Shown here one piece after another: positions 19,360-27,681 of a stretch of DNA of 64,000 nucleotides. The stretch spans positions 1 to 64,000 of the forward strand of contig CAKUIM010000003.1 of the NCBI GenBank assembly GCA_934660965.1, read 5' to 3'. The position numbers were made by a program, and so were the translations under genes. Numbering within the stretch: the first letter of the stretch is position 1; each line of letters starts with the position of its first letter. This DNA comes from an uncultured Oscillospiraceae bacterium (GTDB lineage: Bacteria; Bacillota; Clostridia; Oscillospirales; Oscillospiraceae). Under the pieces are notes generated by a model. It ran no database searches. It saw nothing but the letters and a program-made list of their open reading frames with translations, and had not been told where the DNA came from.

Positions 19360-19920
19360 ATGAAAACGACAGATAACAAGACACAACACAGCGATGAGGC
19401 CCTGTGCATGCTGGCCGCATCGGGCGACCGCGTCGCGGAAGAAGTCCTGGTGATGCGGTACCACCGCCTGGTGCGCATCTGCTCCCGCCCATTTTTCCTT
19501 GCCGGGGGCGACAGCGAGGATCTCATGCAGGAAGCTATGTTCGGCCTTTTGAAGGCCATCCGCGAGTTTGACCCGGAGCGTGACGTCACCTTCCAGACCT
19601 TTGCGGGGGTATGCATCCGCAACCGCGTCCGTTCGGCGGTGACCTCGGCCTCCCGGGACAAGCACGCCCCCCTCAACAACAGCCTGCCTATGGACGCAGC
19701 GGGGGGCGTGGGCTATGATCCGGAGGAATCCATCATAGACCGCGAGGAGCATGCCGATCGTCTGCGGCGGCTCAAGGCGTGCCTGTCTGGGCTTGAGCGG
19801 CGGATTCTGGCGCTGTATTTGTCCGGCCTTTCCTATGAAGAGATCGGCCGGCAGGTGGGCAGAAGCACAAAGTCTGTAGACAATGCGGTGCAGCGCATCC
19901 GGCGCAAGGTTGCACCATAA
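19360..19920 (+). CDS. sigma-70 family RNA polymerase sigma factor, SigH-like
   Basis: The 186-residue protein has region 2 (GGDSEDLMQEAMFGLLKAIR near residue 49, then FDPERDVTFQTFAGVCIRNR) and region 4 with a helix-turn-helix (LSYEEIGRQVGRSTKSVDNA near 157). No region 1.1 or 3 is present, as in SigH/Spo0H and ECF-like factors; region 2 looks closest to SigH. In most Firmicutes sigH lies near rpmG-secE-nusG, whereas this gene follows glmM, so it may be a paralogue. No anti-sigma gene is adjacent. The leader is very short and lacks a clear ribosome site. Confidence 0.8.
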   Translation: MKTTDNKTQHSDEALCMLAASGDRVAEEVLVMRYHRLVRICSRPFFLAGGDSEDLMQEAMFGLLKAIREFDPERDVTFQTFAGVCIRNRVRSAVTSASRDKHAPLNNSLPMDAAGGVGYDPEESIIDREEHADRLRRLKACLSGLERRILALYLSGLSYEEIGRQVGRSTKSVDNAVQRIRRKVAP

Positions 19921-20015
19921 TCCCGGCGATACCAGCGGAAGCTGGCGCAAATATTATCTGTCCCGGCACAATCACTTCGGTTAGGGCTTGGGCAAATCAA
20001 AGAGAGGGTATTTCC

Positions 20016-20294
20016 ATGTACGAAGACAAGACTTTAGTATGCAAAGAGTGCGGCCAGGAGTTCGTGTTCACTGCCGGTGAGCAGGAATTCTATGCAGAGC
20101 GTGGCTTCCAGAACGAGCCTCAGCGCTGCAAGGCCTGCCGTGATGCCCGCAAGAACGCTGCCCGCGGCCCCCGCGAGTACTTCACCGCCACCTGCGCTGC
20201 CTGCGGCGGCGAGGCCAAGGTTCCCTTCGAGCCGAAGTCTGACCGTCCTGTGTATTGCAGCGAGTGCTTTGCCAAGATGCGCGAGCAGGGCTGA
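20016..20294 (+). CDS. zinc-ribbon domain protein (zf-trcl type)
   Basis: The 92-residue protein has four CxxC pairs: CKEC, CKAC, CAAC and CSEC, the layout of the small clostridial zinc-ribbon family often found as an abundant stand-alone protein of unknown role. Two zinc sites are expected. GAGAGGG precedes the ATG by 7 bases. The gene stands alone between the sigma gene and a strong terminator. Its codons are close to the highly expressed ribosomal genes in this window, hinting at strong expression. Confidence 0.8.
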   Translation: MYEDKTLVCKECGQEFVFTAGEQEFYAERGFQNEPQRCKACRDARKNAARGPREYFTATCAACGGEAKVPFEPKSDRPVYCSECFAKMREQG

Positions 20295-20319
20295 GCCTTT
20301 CGCCGGAGTATAACGAAAT

Positions 20320-20354
20320 AAAAAAGCGGGTATGCGCTGCATACCCGCTTTTTT
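20320..20354 (+). terminator. intrinsic terminator of the zinc-ribbon gene
   Basis: GCGGGTATGC / GCATACCCGC stem with a 3-base loop, six A before and six T after. It could act in both directions. Confidence 0.92.
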
Positions 20355-20368
20355 GCGGTTTTTGCGTA

Positions 20369-20397
20369 TTGTGGCGGCAGCGGCGCTGTGCTATAAT
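20369..20397 (+). promoter_or_regulatory. promoter of purB
   Basis: TTGTGG (20369-20374), 17 bp, perfect TATAAT (20392-20397). Confidence 0.7.
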
Positions 20398-20403
20398 AGC
20401 CAC

Positions 20404-20510
20404 AAAAGGCGCACTGCGCGCCCTTGTGCCTGATAGGTTATTTCCAGCCCTCTCCCCAGCGAAAACAGCGGGGCAGGGGCACAATATATGCCCAAAAGGG
20501 GAGAGTCACC
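20404..20510 (+). promoter_or_regulatory. structured 5' leader of purB
   Basis: The roughly 107-nt leader contains three successive hairpins: CACAA..GGCGC / GCGCC..TTGTG, then CTCCCC / GGGGCAG, then GGGCA / TGCCC directly before the ribosome site. I do not recognise a purine, guanidine or other known riboswitch core. The last hairpin could gate translation. Confidence 0.45.
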
Positions 20511-21947
20511 GTGAATCATGCAAAGTACGAAAGTCCCTTATCCTCCCGGTATGCAAGCGATGAGATGCAGTATATCTTTTCGCCGGACAAAAAATTCTCT
20601 ACCTGGCGGCGGCTGTGGGTCGCCCTGGCCCGGGCGGAGATGGAGCTGGGCCTGCCTGTGACCCAGGAGCAGATCGATGAGATGGAGGCCCACCTGACCG
20701 ACATCGACTACGATCTGGCCGCCCGTAAGGAGCGAGAGCTGCGCCACGATGTCATGGCCCACATCCATACCTTCGGCACCCTCTGCCCCAAGGCTATGCC
20801 CATCATCCACCTTGGGGCCACCAGCTGCTACGTGGGCGACAATACCGACGTCATCATCATGCGGGAGGGGCTGCACCTCATCCGGGACAAGCTCGTCCGC
20901 GTGCTCAAGCGCCTGAGTGAATTTGCTGACAAGTATAAATCCTTGCCAACCCTTGGGTTTACGCACTTTCAGGCGGCTCAGTTGGTGACGGTGGGCAAGC
21001 GGGCCACCCTGTGGATGAACGAGCTGCTTATGGACCTTGACGAGGTGGAGTACCGCATTTCCGGCCTGAAACTCCTGGGCTGCAAGGGGACCACCGGCAC
21101 CCAGGCCTCCTTCCTGGAGCTTTTTGAGGGCGACCACGAGAAGTGCCGGGAGCTGGACCGGAAGATTGCCCGGGAAATGGGCTTTGCCGAGACGGTGCCC
21201 GTGTCCGGCCAGACCTACTCCCGCAAGGTGGACAGCGCCATCCTTGCCACCCTCTCCGGCATCGCCCAATCGGCCAGCAAGTTTGCCACCGACGTGCGCC
21301 TGCTCTGCCACCTCAAAGAGGTGGAGGAGCCCTTTGAGAAGAACCAGATCGGGTCCTCCGCCATGCCCTATAAGCGCAATCCTATGCGCTGCGAGCGCAT
21401 CTGCGCACTGGGCCGATATGTGATGACGGACGCCGCAAACCCCGCCTTCACCGCCGCCTCCCAGTGGTTTGAGCGCACTCTGGACGACTCGGCCAACAAG
21501 CGCATCTCTGTCCCCGAGGCCTTTCTGGCTGTAGACGCGATCCTCAACATCTACGAAAATGTGGCCTCCGGCCTGATTGTTCACGAGCAGGTCATCCATC
21601 GTCATATCATGGAAGAGCTGCCCTTTATGGCCAGCGAGAACATCATGATGGACGCCGTGAAGAAGGGCGGCGACCGGCAGCAGCTCCACGAGCGTATCCG
21701 CACGCTGTCCATTGAGGCTGGCTATAATGTAAAGGAAAAAGGCCTTACAAACAACCTCATTGAACTCATTGCGGCCGATCCGCTCTTCGGCCTGTCCCTT
21801 GAGGAGCTCACGGCTCACCTGGAGCCGTCACGGTATATCGGCCGCTGCCCGGAGCAGGTGACGGAGTTTTTGGAGCAGGCGGTCGACCCCGTCCTCGCCC
21901 GTCACGCCGCCGCCTTGGAGGGGCACAGCGCCGAGCTGAAGGTGTAA
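20511..21947 (+). CDS. purB: adenylosuccinate lyase
   Basis: PurB splits adenylosuccinate and SAICAR in purine synthesis. The 478-residue length is standard. It shows the fumarase-superfamily signature GSSAMPYKRNP near residue 285, LGATSCYVGDNTD near 105 and THFQAAQ near 158. The GTG at 20511 is chosen because GGGGAG lies 8 bases upstream and the homologous start YESPLSSRYAS follows; extension to 20424 would run through the leader hairpins. It is monocistronic, ending at a terminator. Confidence 0.95.
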   Translation: MNHAKYESPLSSRYASDEMQYIFSPDKKFSTWRRLWVALARAEMELGLPVTQEQIDEMEAHLTDIDYDLAARKERELRHDVMAHIHTFGTLCPKAMPIIHLGATSCYVGDNTDVIIMREGLHLIRDKLVRVLKRLSEFADKYKSLPTLGFTHFQAAQLVTVGKRATLWMNELLMDLDEVEYRISGLKLLGCKGTTGTQASFLELFEGDHEKCRELDRKIAREMGFAETVPVSGQTYSRKVDSAILATLSGIAQSASKFATDVRLLCHLKEVEEPFEKNQIGSSAMPYKRNPMRCERICALGRYVMTDAANPAFTAASQWFERTLDDSANKRISVPEAFLAVDAILNIYENVASGLIVHEQVIHRHIMEELPFMASENIMMDAVKKGGDRQQLHERIRTLSIEAGYNVKEKGLTNNLIELIAADPLFGLSLEELTAHLEPSRYIGRCPEQVTEFLEQAVDPVLARHAAALEGHSAELKV

Positions 21948-21971
21948 AAGGCTGCGAATGGCCGGTTCTTC

Positions 21972-22008
21972 AAAATGCCTCTCTTGGAGTCAAGAGAGGC
22001 ATTTTTGT
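21972..22008 (+). terminator. intrinsic terminator of purB
   Basis: A 15-bp stem AAAATGCCTCTCTTG / CAAGAGAGGCATTTT with a GAGT loop, ending in a T run. Confidence 0.92.
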
Positions 22009-22014
22009 TCGGGA

Positions 22015-22044
22015 TTGACGGGCAGTGTGAAAACGCCGTATAAT
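22015..22044 (+). promoter_or_regulatory. promoter of the LysR-type regulator gene
   Basis: TTGACG (22015-22020), 18 bp, perfect TATAAT (22039-22044). Confidence 0.75.
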
Positions 22045-22074
22045 AAAGCCAAATCAAGCTGGGAGGGTGTACCA

Positions 22075-23019
22075 ATGAACTTATCTCAAATCGAGGTTAT
22101 TGTCGAGATTGCCCGGGCTGGCTCTATCTCGAAGGCAGCGCAAAATCTGTATATTTCCCAGCCTGGCGTGTCCAAAATCCTCCAGAAATTTGAGGAAGAG
22201 GTGGGTGTCCAGATTTTTGAACGCGGCAGCACCGGCGTTCGGCTTACCCCCATCGGGCGCAGGTTTGTGGACAACGCCCAGGACGTCATTGACCAGGCCG
22301 GCAAGCTGGAAGAGCTCTTTGGCAGCAAAAGTACCAGCCTTACCATGGAGCTTAGCGTGGCGGCCATGTCCTATCACTTTATGCAGCGGCTGCTGCCGGA
22401 GATTTACCATAAATACTGCCAGAATTCCATCAATATCCGTTACATCGAGTGCGGCTTCGACGACGAGCTTAAGCTCATTAACAAAGGGGACGTAGAGATC
22501 GGGCTTGTCTCCTTCTGGCAGCCGGAGCTGCGCCGGGTGGCCAAGCGCGCCCAAGCCAGCGGCGTCGAGTATCACCGCCTTGGCAATGTTCGGCCCTATA
22601 TCGGCGTAAGCCGTGACAGCAAAGCTTATCCCGCCAGCGTACAGGGAATCGATTTAAAGCGTTTGGCGTCCATGCCCATTGTAAGCATCTCGCCCTCCTC
22701 GCCCTTCAAGACTACCGGCTGGGATTTCGTCCGGCAGCTGTTCGGCAAAACAAAGCTTGAGGCATCTAACCGCGAGATCTGCACCACCAGCACCGGAACC
22801 ATGCGGGAGATGGTGTGCCAGACGGATGGGTTTTCCCTCATTCTCATCAACGATGGTATCCGCCGGCGTTATGGTTTTTTTGACGATATCCGGCTGATTC
22901 CTGTCCCCGGGGACGATATGCATTTCGAGATGGGGTGGCTCCAACGCTCCAACACGGTGCGTTCGCCGCTGGCTAATGATTTTGTTACAATGCTGGGAGA
23001 TTTTACGTCCGAGGGCTGA
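22075..23019 (+). CDS. LysR-family transcriptional regulator
   Basis: The 314-residue protein has the N-terminal LysR helix-turn-helix (IARAGSISKAAQNLYISQP, residues about 12-30) and a C-terminal ligand domain (about 90-300). GGGAGGGTG precedes the ATG at 22075. It is transcribed in the same direction as the lipoprotein and beta-keto acid genes that follow, separated by a terminator, rather than divergently as most LysR regulators. The coinducer is unknown; the natural candidate is a substrate of the downstream enzymes. Confidence 0.88.
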   Translation: MNLSQIEVIVEIARAGSISKAAQNLYISQPGVSKILQKFEEEVGVQIFERGSTGVRLTPIGRRFVDNAQDVIDQAGKLEELFGSKSTSLTMELSVAAMSYHFMQRLLPEIYHKYCQNSINIRYIECGFDDELKLINKGDVEIGLVSFWQPELRRVAKRAQASGVEYHRLGNVRPYIGVSRDSKAYPASVQGIDLKRLASMPIVSISPSSPFKTTGWDFVRQLFGKTKLEASNREICTTSTGTMREMVCQTDGFSLILINDGIRRRYGFFDDIRLIPVPGDDMHFEMGWLQRSNTVRSPLANDFVTMLGDFTSEG

Positions 23020-23088
23020 CGGAGTCAGAATTTCATATGCGCGCCATTTCAAAAAGAATGGATATCCATAATCTTATAGATACAAGCG

Positions 23089-23133
23089 AGCGCTGCCACA
23101 ACCGGTTTTTGGGCGTGGCAGCGCTTATTTTTG
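23089..23133 (+). terminator. intrinsic terminator of the LysR gene
   Basis: AGCGCTGCCAC (23089-23099) pairs with GTGGCAGCGCT (23115-23125), followed by TATTTTTG. The rest of 23020-23348 has no gene; it holds a 12-bp palindrome ATGGATATCCAT at 23058-23069, a partial copy of it near 23180, and no clear -35/-10 pair. Confidence 0.88.
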
Positions 23134-23348
23134 TGTTTTTTCACCGAAACTTATTCCGTGCGCATATATAAAGCACGAAAAAATGGATATTTGCGCCGCG
23201 CCATCCCCCATGATATTCTTTTAAAAGAAAAGGGTGAAAAACGCTAACAGAAGGAATAGCGTCGGGGCAGAAGCTGTGGGTCTGGATGTCAGATTATAAA
23301 TACCAAATACCAGTCTATGCCCGCGCCCCAATAGGAAGGAGAATAAAT

Positions 23349-24638
23349 ATGAAAAAGACCCTTGCATGGCTGATGGCTACCGTACTGGTCCTTTTCCTGG
23401 CCGCCTGCGGCGGAAAGCCGGAGCAAACGCCCGCCCCCAGCCCCAGTGAAGAGCCCAGCCAGAGCCAGCCGGCCGAAGAGCGCACCGCCATTGCTCAGGC
23501 AGAACTTATCGGTACCTGGGAGATGGTATCCTGGGATCTGCTTGACGGCGGCTCTGAGACCAGCCTTTCTGGGAACTACCTGGTCTTTACCGACGATGTG
23601 ATGGACTATGTTGTCTCCGGTATTGTCAAAACCCATAACAGCTACAGCATCGAAGATGTCTATACGCTCAAGCTTAAAGACCTGAATTCCGATGCAGTAG
23701 CAGATTGGACTATGTATCTTAATAATGCCAAAGGCGCGCTCGTCTTTGAGGATACCGCCAACGGCATCTGCTACAACTGTGTGCGCTATGAGGGCGAACT
23801 CCAGAGCGCTGACACCCACACCGCAGAAAAGGCCGGCGATGTCTCTGCCGACGGCCTTCTCGGCAAGTGGGAGATTCTGGGCTGGGTCGTTGACAGCGAC
23901 GGTTCATGGGCGCCCCTCGGCTCCGCACAGTACTATGTGTTTGAGAGCGGCGGCATGACCTATGATGCCGGCGCCGGCCAGGAATATCCATCCGCTTACA
24001 CCTATGAAAACGGCATGCTGAAAATTACCGACTGGAGCGCACCTATGGAGGGCGGCTGCTGGAGCAATGAAGAGGGCCTGCTGTGCATTGCGGACGGCCG
24101 CTATGGCATTACCTATGTCTGTAAGCTGATCGAAAAAATTGCACCCGAAGCCGCTCCGGAGGGGACCGAGGCCTCTAAAGAGACGCAGGCGCCCGCGGAT
24201 ACTGAAAAGCCAGAGCCTACCAAGGCTCCGGAAGAGAGCAAGCAGCCTGAGCCCTCCGCCACGCCCGAGCCTACGCAGCAGCCTGAGCCCTCCGCCACGC
24301 CCGAGCCCGTCAAGGAGCCCGAAGCGAAGCAGACCAACGCCGAAATGATGATCGGCAAATGGAAGCTGATTGCCTGGGACCTGACCACCGGCGGTTACCG
24401 CACCGAAACGCCCAATGATTTCTTTATTTTCGGCGAAAAAGATATCCAGTACACCTCTAATGGCTCTCTGGTCAACGAGAGCACCTATCAGTGGACTGAC
24501 GACAGCAGCTTCCACGGCATTCGCAAGGATGACAACAGCATTCAATTTGATTGGAAGCTGGAGATTCAGGATGACGGTACCATTACCCTGACGGATGCTG
24601 CCAATTATCTTATTTACTATTGCCAGAAGGCGGAATAA
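23349..24638 (+). CDS. lipoprotein with three lipocalin-like repeat domains
   Basis: The 429-residue protein has a lipoprotein signal (MKKTLAWLMATVLVLFLAAC, lipid-modified Cys20). It contains three related domains, each opening with a GxW motif: LIGTWEMVSWDL, LLGKWEILGWVVD and MIGKWKLIAWDL. The third is set off by a Pro/Glu/Ser linker (about residues 275-330) holding a duplicated QPEPSATPEP unit. The GxW repeats resemble small lipocalin-like beta barrels of clostridial surface lipoproteins; ligand unknown. AAGGAG precedes the ATG at 23349. It is the first gene after the regulator and 33 bases before the next enzyme gene. Confidence 0.75.
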   Translation: MKKTLAWLMATVLVLFLAACGGKPEQTPAPSPSEEPSQSQPAEERTAIAQAELIGTWEMVSWDLLDGGSETSLSGNYLVFTDDVMDYVVSGIVKTHNSYSIEDVYTLKLKDLNSDAVADWTMYLNNAKGALVFEDTANGICYNCVRYEGELQSADTHTAEKAGDVSADGLLGKWEILGWVVDSDGSWAPLGSAQYYVFESGGMTYDAGAGQEYPSAYTYENGMLKITDWSAPMEGGCWSNEEGLLCIADGRYGITYVCKLIEKIAPEAAPEGTEASKETQAPADTEKPEPTKAPEESKQPEPSATPEPTQQPEPSATPEPVKEPEAKQTNAEMMIGKWKLIAWDLTTGGYRTETPNDFFIFGEKDIQYTSNGSLVNESTYQWTDDSSFHGIRKDDNSIQFDWKLEIQDDGTITLTDAANYLIYYCQKAE

Positions 24639-24671
24639 ATCTTCAAAGCATTCGAGGAGGAGAAATAATTT

Positions 24672-25697
24672 ATGCGAGCAGCACTCATGGGAACCGGCTC
24701 TCTGGGTACCATTATCGGCGCGCTGACCGCCAAAAATGGCGGCGACCTGACGTTGATTGACGCTTACCAGGCTCATGTGGACGCCTTGAATCGGGATGGC
24801 GCCAGTGTGATTGGGAAAATGCAGCTTTTGAACGTCCCGGTTCATGCCATTACCCCGGAGCAGATGGACGGGATCTACGACGTTGTGATTTTGCTTGCTA
24901 AGCAGACCTATAACGAGGTTGCACTGCGGCAGCTGCTGCCTCATCTGGGGCCGGAGAGCGTTGTATGCACCCTGCAAAACGGTGTCCCGGAGGAATCGGT
25001 GGCCCAGGTCATTGGCCGGGAGCGGACGGTGGGCGGCGTCGTGGGCTGGGGTGCAACATTCCAGGGCCCTGGCGTATCGGAGCTGACGTCCGATATTTCC
25101 GCTATGCGCTATGAGATCGGGGAAATTAACGGCTCTATCACGCCGCGGATTCAGCAGGTGGCTGAGCTGCTGCGCCTGTCCGGCACGTGTACGGTGGTAG
25201 ATAACCTCATGGGGATTCGCTGGTCCAAGGTCATCCAGAACGCCACGCTAAGCGGCATGTCCGCCGCCCTGGGCTGTACCTATGACCGTATTCTGGACGA
25301 TGAAAAGGCATGTACCTGCGCGGCCTGCGTGGGCAACGAGGTGGTGAAACTCGTGCGGGCCCAAGGCATCACTTTGGTAGATCTGGTGCCCGGCTGGAGC
25401 TACTACAGCCTCGCTTTCGAGGATGCACAGAGCCTTGCCCAGGCCAAGGCGTGGCTGCGGGAATACTTCAAGCCCCATCGTCCCCTGAAGGCCAGCATGC
25501 TTCAGGATATGGAGAAGGGTCGCCCCTGCGAGATCGACTACATCGTGGGCATTTGCAGCCAGTGGGGCAGGAAACTGGGCATCCCCACGCCCACCTGCGA
25601 TACCATTATTGCAATCGTCAAGGACTTTGAGGCCGGGCGTATCCCCATGCCCACCATGGCCTGCCTCGACCGGTTTACATTGCCGCAGCTTTTCTAA
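24672..25697 (+). CDS. ketopantoate reductase (PanE/ApbA)-family dehydrogenase
   Basis: The 341-residue protein has an N-terminal NADP-binding loop (MGTGSLGTIIGA) and the PanE-type helical domain with RWSKVIQNATLSG (about residue 180) and the late acidic segment CEIDYIVG. True ketopantoate reductase works in pantothenate synthesis, but many Firmicute paralogues act on other 2-keto acids. Its place beside a beta-keto acid cleavage enzyme and a hydroxyacid dehydrogenase argues for a catabolic role here, which is inference. No pantothenate genes are near. Confidence 0.8.
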   Translation: MRAALMGTGSLGTIIGALTAKNGGDLTLIDAYQAHVDALNRDGASVIGKMQLLNVPVHAITPEQMDGIYDVVILLAKQTYNEVALRQLLPHLGPESVVCTLQNGVPEESVAQVIGRERTVGGVVGWGATFQGPGVSELTSDISAMRYEIGEINGSITPRIQQVAELLRLSGTCTVVDNLMGIRWSKVIQNATLSGMSAALGCTYDRILDDEKACTCAACVGNEVVKLVRAQGITLVDLVPGWSYYSLAFEDAQSLAQAKAWLREYFKPHRPLKASMLQDMEKGRPCEIDYIVGICSQWGRKLGIPTPTCDTIIAIVKDFEAGRIPMPTMACLDRFTLPQLF

Positions 25698-25763
25698 AGC
25701 AGGAATCAAGCGCAGAAGGGTCAACCCCCGCAAAAAACTTGAAGCGAAACGAGGTCTTGTATT

Positions 25764-26615
25764 ATGAGCAATCTGAAAAATAAGCGCATCATCACTGTGG
25801 CCACCACCGGCGCGTGGCCCAGCAAGCAGGATAACCCCAACGTCCCGCTCCAGCCAGAAGAAATTGCCGAAGAGATTTACCAGTGCTGGCGCATCGGCGC
25901 AGCCGTGGCCCATGTTCACGTCCGGGATGCGGAAGGTAAGGACTCCATGCGGGTCGAGACCTTCCGCCGGGTGCTGGACCTGCTCCGCGAAAACCACCCG
26001 GACTGCAACATCATCATCAACCTCACGGCTGCCGGCGGCATCGCCAACTCCGAGGACGACCGCCTGGCCCCCTTCATGACACTCAAGCCCGAAATGGCCA
26101 GCTTTGACTGCGGCACCATGAACTGGATGCACTTCGGCGTGTTCAACAACAATCCGCCCTTCCTGGAGCGTATGGGTACCGAGATGCAGCGGGCGGGCGT
26201 GAAGCCGGAGGTAGAGGTATTCCATCCCGGCATGCTCTATGAGGCCCAGTATTACATCCAGAAGGGAATTCTCAAGGCCCCCGTGCACTTCCAGTTCTGC
26301 ATGGGCTGCGCCGGCGGCGTCACCGCCACCATTGAGAATCTGGTCAGCATGCGCACCATCCTTCGGGAAATTTCCCCCGACTCCACCTGGAGCGCCTTCG
26401 GCGTGGGCAAGGGCGCCATGGAAATCATGTACGCCGCCATCGCCGCCGGAGGCCATATCCGGGTTGGTATGGAGGATAACCTGGTGTACAAAAAGGGCGT
26501 TCTGGCCGAGAGCAACATGCAGCTCATTGCCCGCGCCCGCCGGGTCATCGAGGAGTACGGCTGCGAGGTGGCCACTTCGGACGAGGCCCGGGAGATTTTG
26601 AGCCTGAAAAAATAG
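25764..26615 (+). CDS. beta-keto acid cleavage enzyme (BKACE, DUF849)
   Basis: The 283-residue TIM-barrel protein has the BKACE zinc ligands HVHVRD (His50, His52) and the RVGMEDN motif near residue 233. Family members condense a beta-keto acid with acetyl-CoA and release acetoacetate plus a shortened acyl-CoA; known substrates include 3-keto-5-aminohexanoate and dehydrocarnitine. None of the lysine-fermentation partners (kamA, kdd, kal) is beside it, so the lysine substrate is not supported. It lies 20 bases before a dehydrogenase that could make its substrate. Confidence 0.88.
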   Translation: MSNLKNKRIITVATTGAWPSKQDNPNVPLQPEEIAEEIYQCWRIGAAVAHVHVRDAEGKDSMRVETFRRVLDLLRENHPDCNIIINLTAAGGIANSEDDRLAPFMTLKPEMASFDCGTMNWMHFGVFNNNPPFLERMGTEMQRAGVKPEVEVFHPGMLYEAQYYIQKGILKAPVHFQFCMGCAGGVTATIENLVSMRTILREISPDSTWSAFGVGKGAMEIMYAAIAAGGHIRVGMEDNLVYKKGVLAESNMQLIARARRVIEEYGCEVATSDEAREILSLKK

Positions 26616-26635
26616 CAGAAAGGGCAGAGGCCTTT

Positions 26636-27577
26636 ATGATACGCAATATCACCATATTGGGTGCCGGAACCATGGGACGGGGCATTGCCCACACCTTTGC
26701 CCGCCACGGCTATCCGGTACGGCTCTATGAGCCCTTCGACGCTGTGCGCAAGGCGGCGCCGGGGCTGATTGAGGATGAGCTAGGTTTTCTCGTCCGGGAA
26801 GGTTGTCTCACCGCAGCTCAGGCGAAAGAGACCTTGGGGCGTATTACACTGTGTGCGGACCTTGCTGACGCCGCCCAGAATGCAGACTATGTGCTGGAGG
26901 TCTGCCCGGAACAGCTTGAGCTGAAAAAATCCTTATTCGTTCAGCTGGACCGGGTCTGCCGGCCGGATACGATTTTTGCCACCAATACTTCCAGCCTGCG
27001 CCTTTTCGATGTGATTGCGGATTTGCCGCCCCAGCGGCAGGGAAAGTGCATGGTGTGTCATTGGTACAACCCGCCGTATCTGCTGCCTATTGCGGAACTG
27101 TCCAAATTCGGCAATATGTCCGAAGAGAATTTCTGCCAGGTGAAAGAGCTTTACACCAATTGCGGCAAGCGCGTTATAAGTGTCCTGAAGGACATCCCCG
27201 GCATGGTTGCCAACCGGCTGCTCCACGCCCAGGCCAGGGAGGCATTCCATCTCATGGAGATCGGCGCCGCCAGTCCCGAGGACATCGACTGCGCACTGAT
27301 GTACGGCCCGTGCTTCCGCAACGCCACCACCGGCATGCTCCGGGTGGCAGATATGGGCGGGCTGGATGTTTGGCTTGCCGCAGAAGATAATCTGCTTCCC
27401 GCCCTGGACAATTCAGGCCATGCCTGCGATGCTCTGCGCCGCCGGGTGGAGCAGGGAGATCTTGGCGTCAAAAATGGAAAGGGCTTTTACGACTATCCCG
27501 AGGAGGAGCGCGCCAGAATCACAGAGGATTTTTACCGCCGTCTTCTTATTCAGCTGCGCGCCAGTGAGCAGTACTGA
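26636..27577 (+). CDS. 3-hydroxyacyl-type dehydrogenase, lambda-crystallin/carnitine dehydrogenase-like
   Basis: The 313-residue protein has the NAD loop GAGTMGRGIAHTFARHG, the NTSSL motif, and the catalytic His in CHWYNPPYLLPIAEL. The NPPxLxPxxE form is closer to dehydrogenases of free beta-hydroxy acids (L-gulonate, L-carnitine) than to the HFFNP form of 3-hydroxybutyryl-CoA dehydrogenases. A C-terminal HCDH domain (about 185-290) ends GVKNGKGFYDY. Together with the BKACE gene it would oxidise a beta-hydroxy acid and pass the beta-keto product on. Confidence 0.85.
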   Translation: MIRNITILGAGTMGRGIAHTFARHGYPVRLYEPFDAVRKAAPGLIEDELGFLVREGCLTAAQAKETLGRITLCADLADAAQNADYVLEVCPEQLELKKSLFVQLDRVCRPDTIFATNTSSLRLFDVIADLPPQRQGKCMVCHWYNPPYLLPIAELSKFGNMSEENFCQVKELYTNCGKRVISVLKDIPGMVANRLLHAQAREAFHLMEIGAASPEDIDCALMYGPCFRNATTGMLRVADMGGLDVWLAAEDNLLPALDNSGHACDALRRRVEQGDLGVKNGKGFYDYPEEERARITEDFYRRLLIQLRASEQY

Positions 27578-27607
27578 CCCCGCCCTTCAGCACCCCTGCG
27601 TAAGACA

Positions 27608-27642
27608 AAGCCCCTGCCGGCGATATGCCGGCAGGGGCTTTT
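27608..27642 (+). terminator. intrinsic terminator of the beta-keto acid gene cluster
   Basis: AAGCCCCTGCCGGC / GCCGGCAGGGGCTT stem with a GATAT loop and T run, between converging units. Confidence 0.9.
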
Positions 27643-27681
27643 CCCATCTTTAATCCTCAATGCGCAGGAGAACCGGCAGCC

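Noticed and set aside
25764..26615. BKACE as the lysine-fermentation enzyme kce
   Set aside because: None of the usual partner genes for lysine fermentation is adjacent, and the neighbouring dehydrogenase is of another family.
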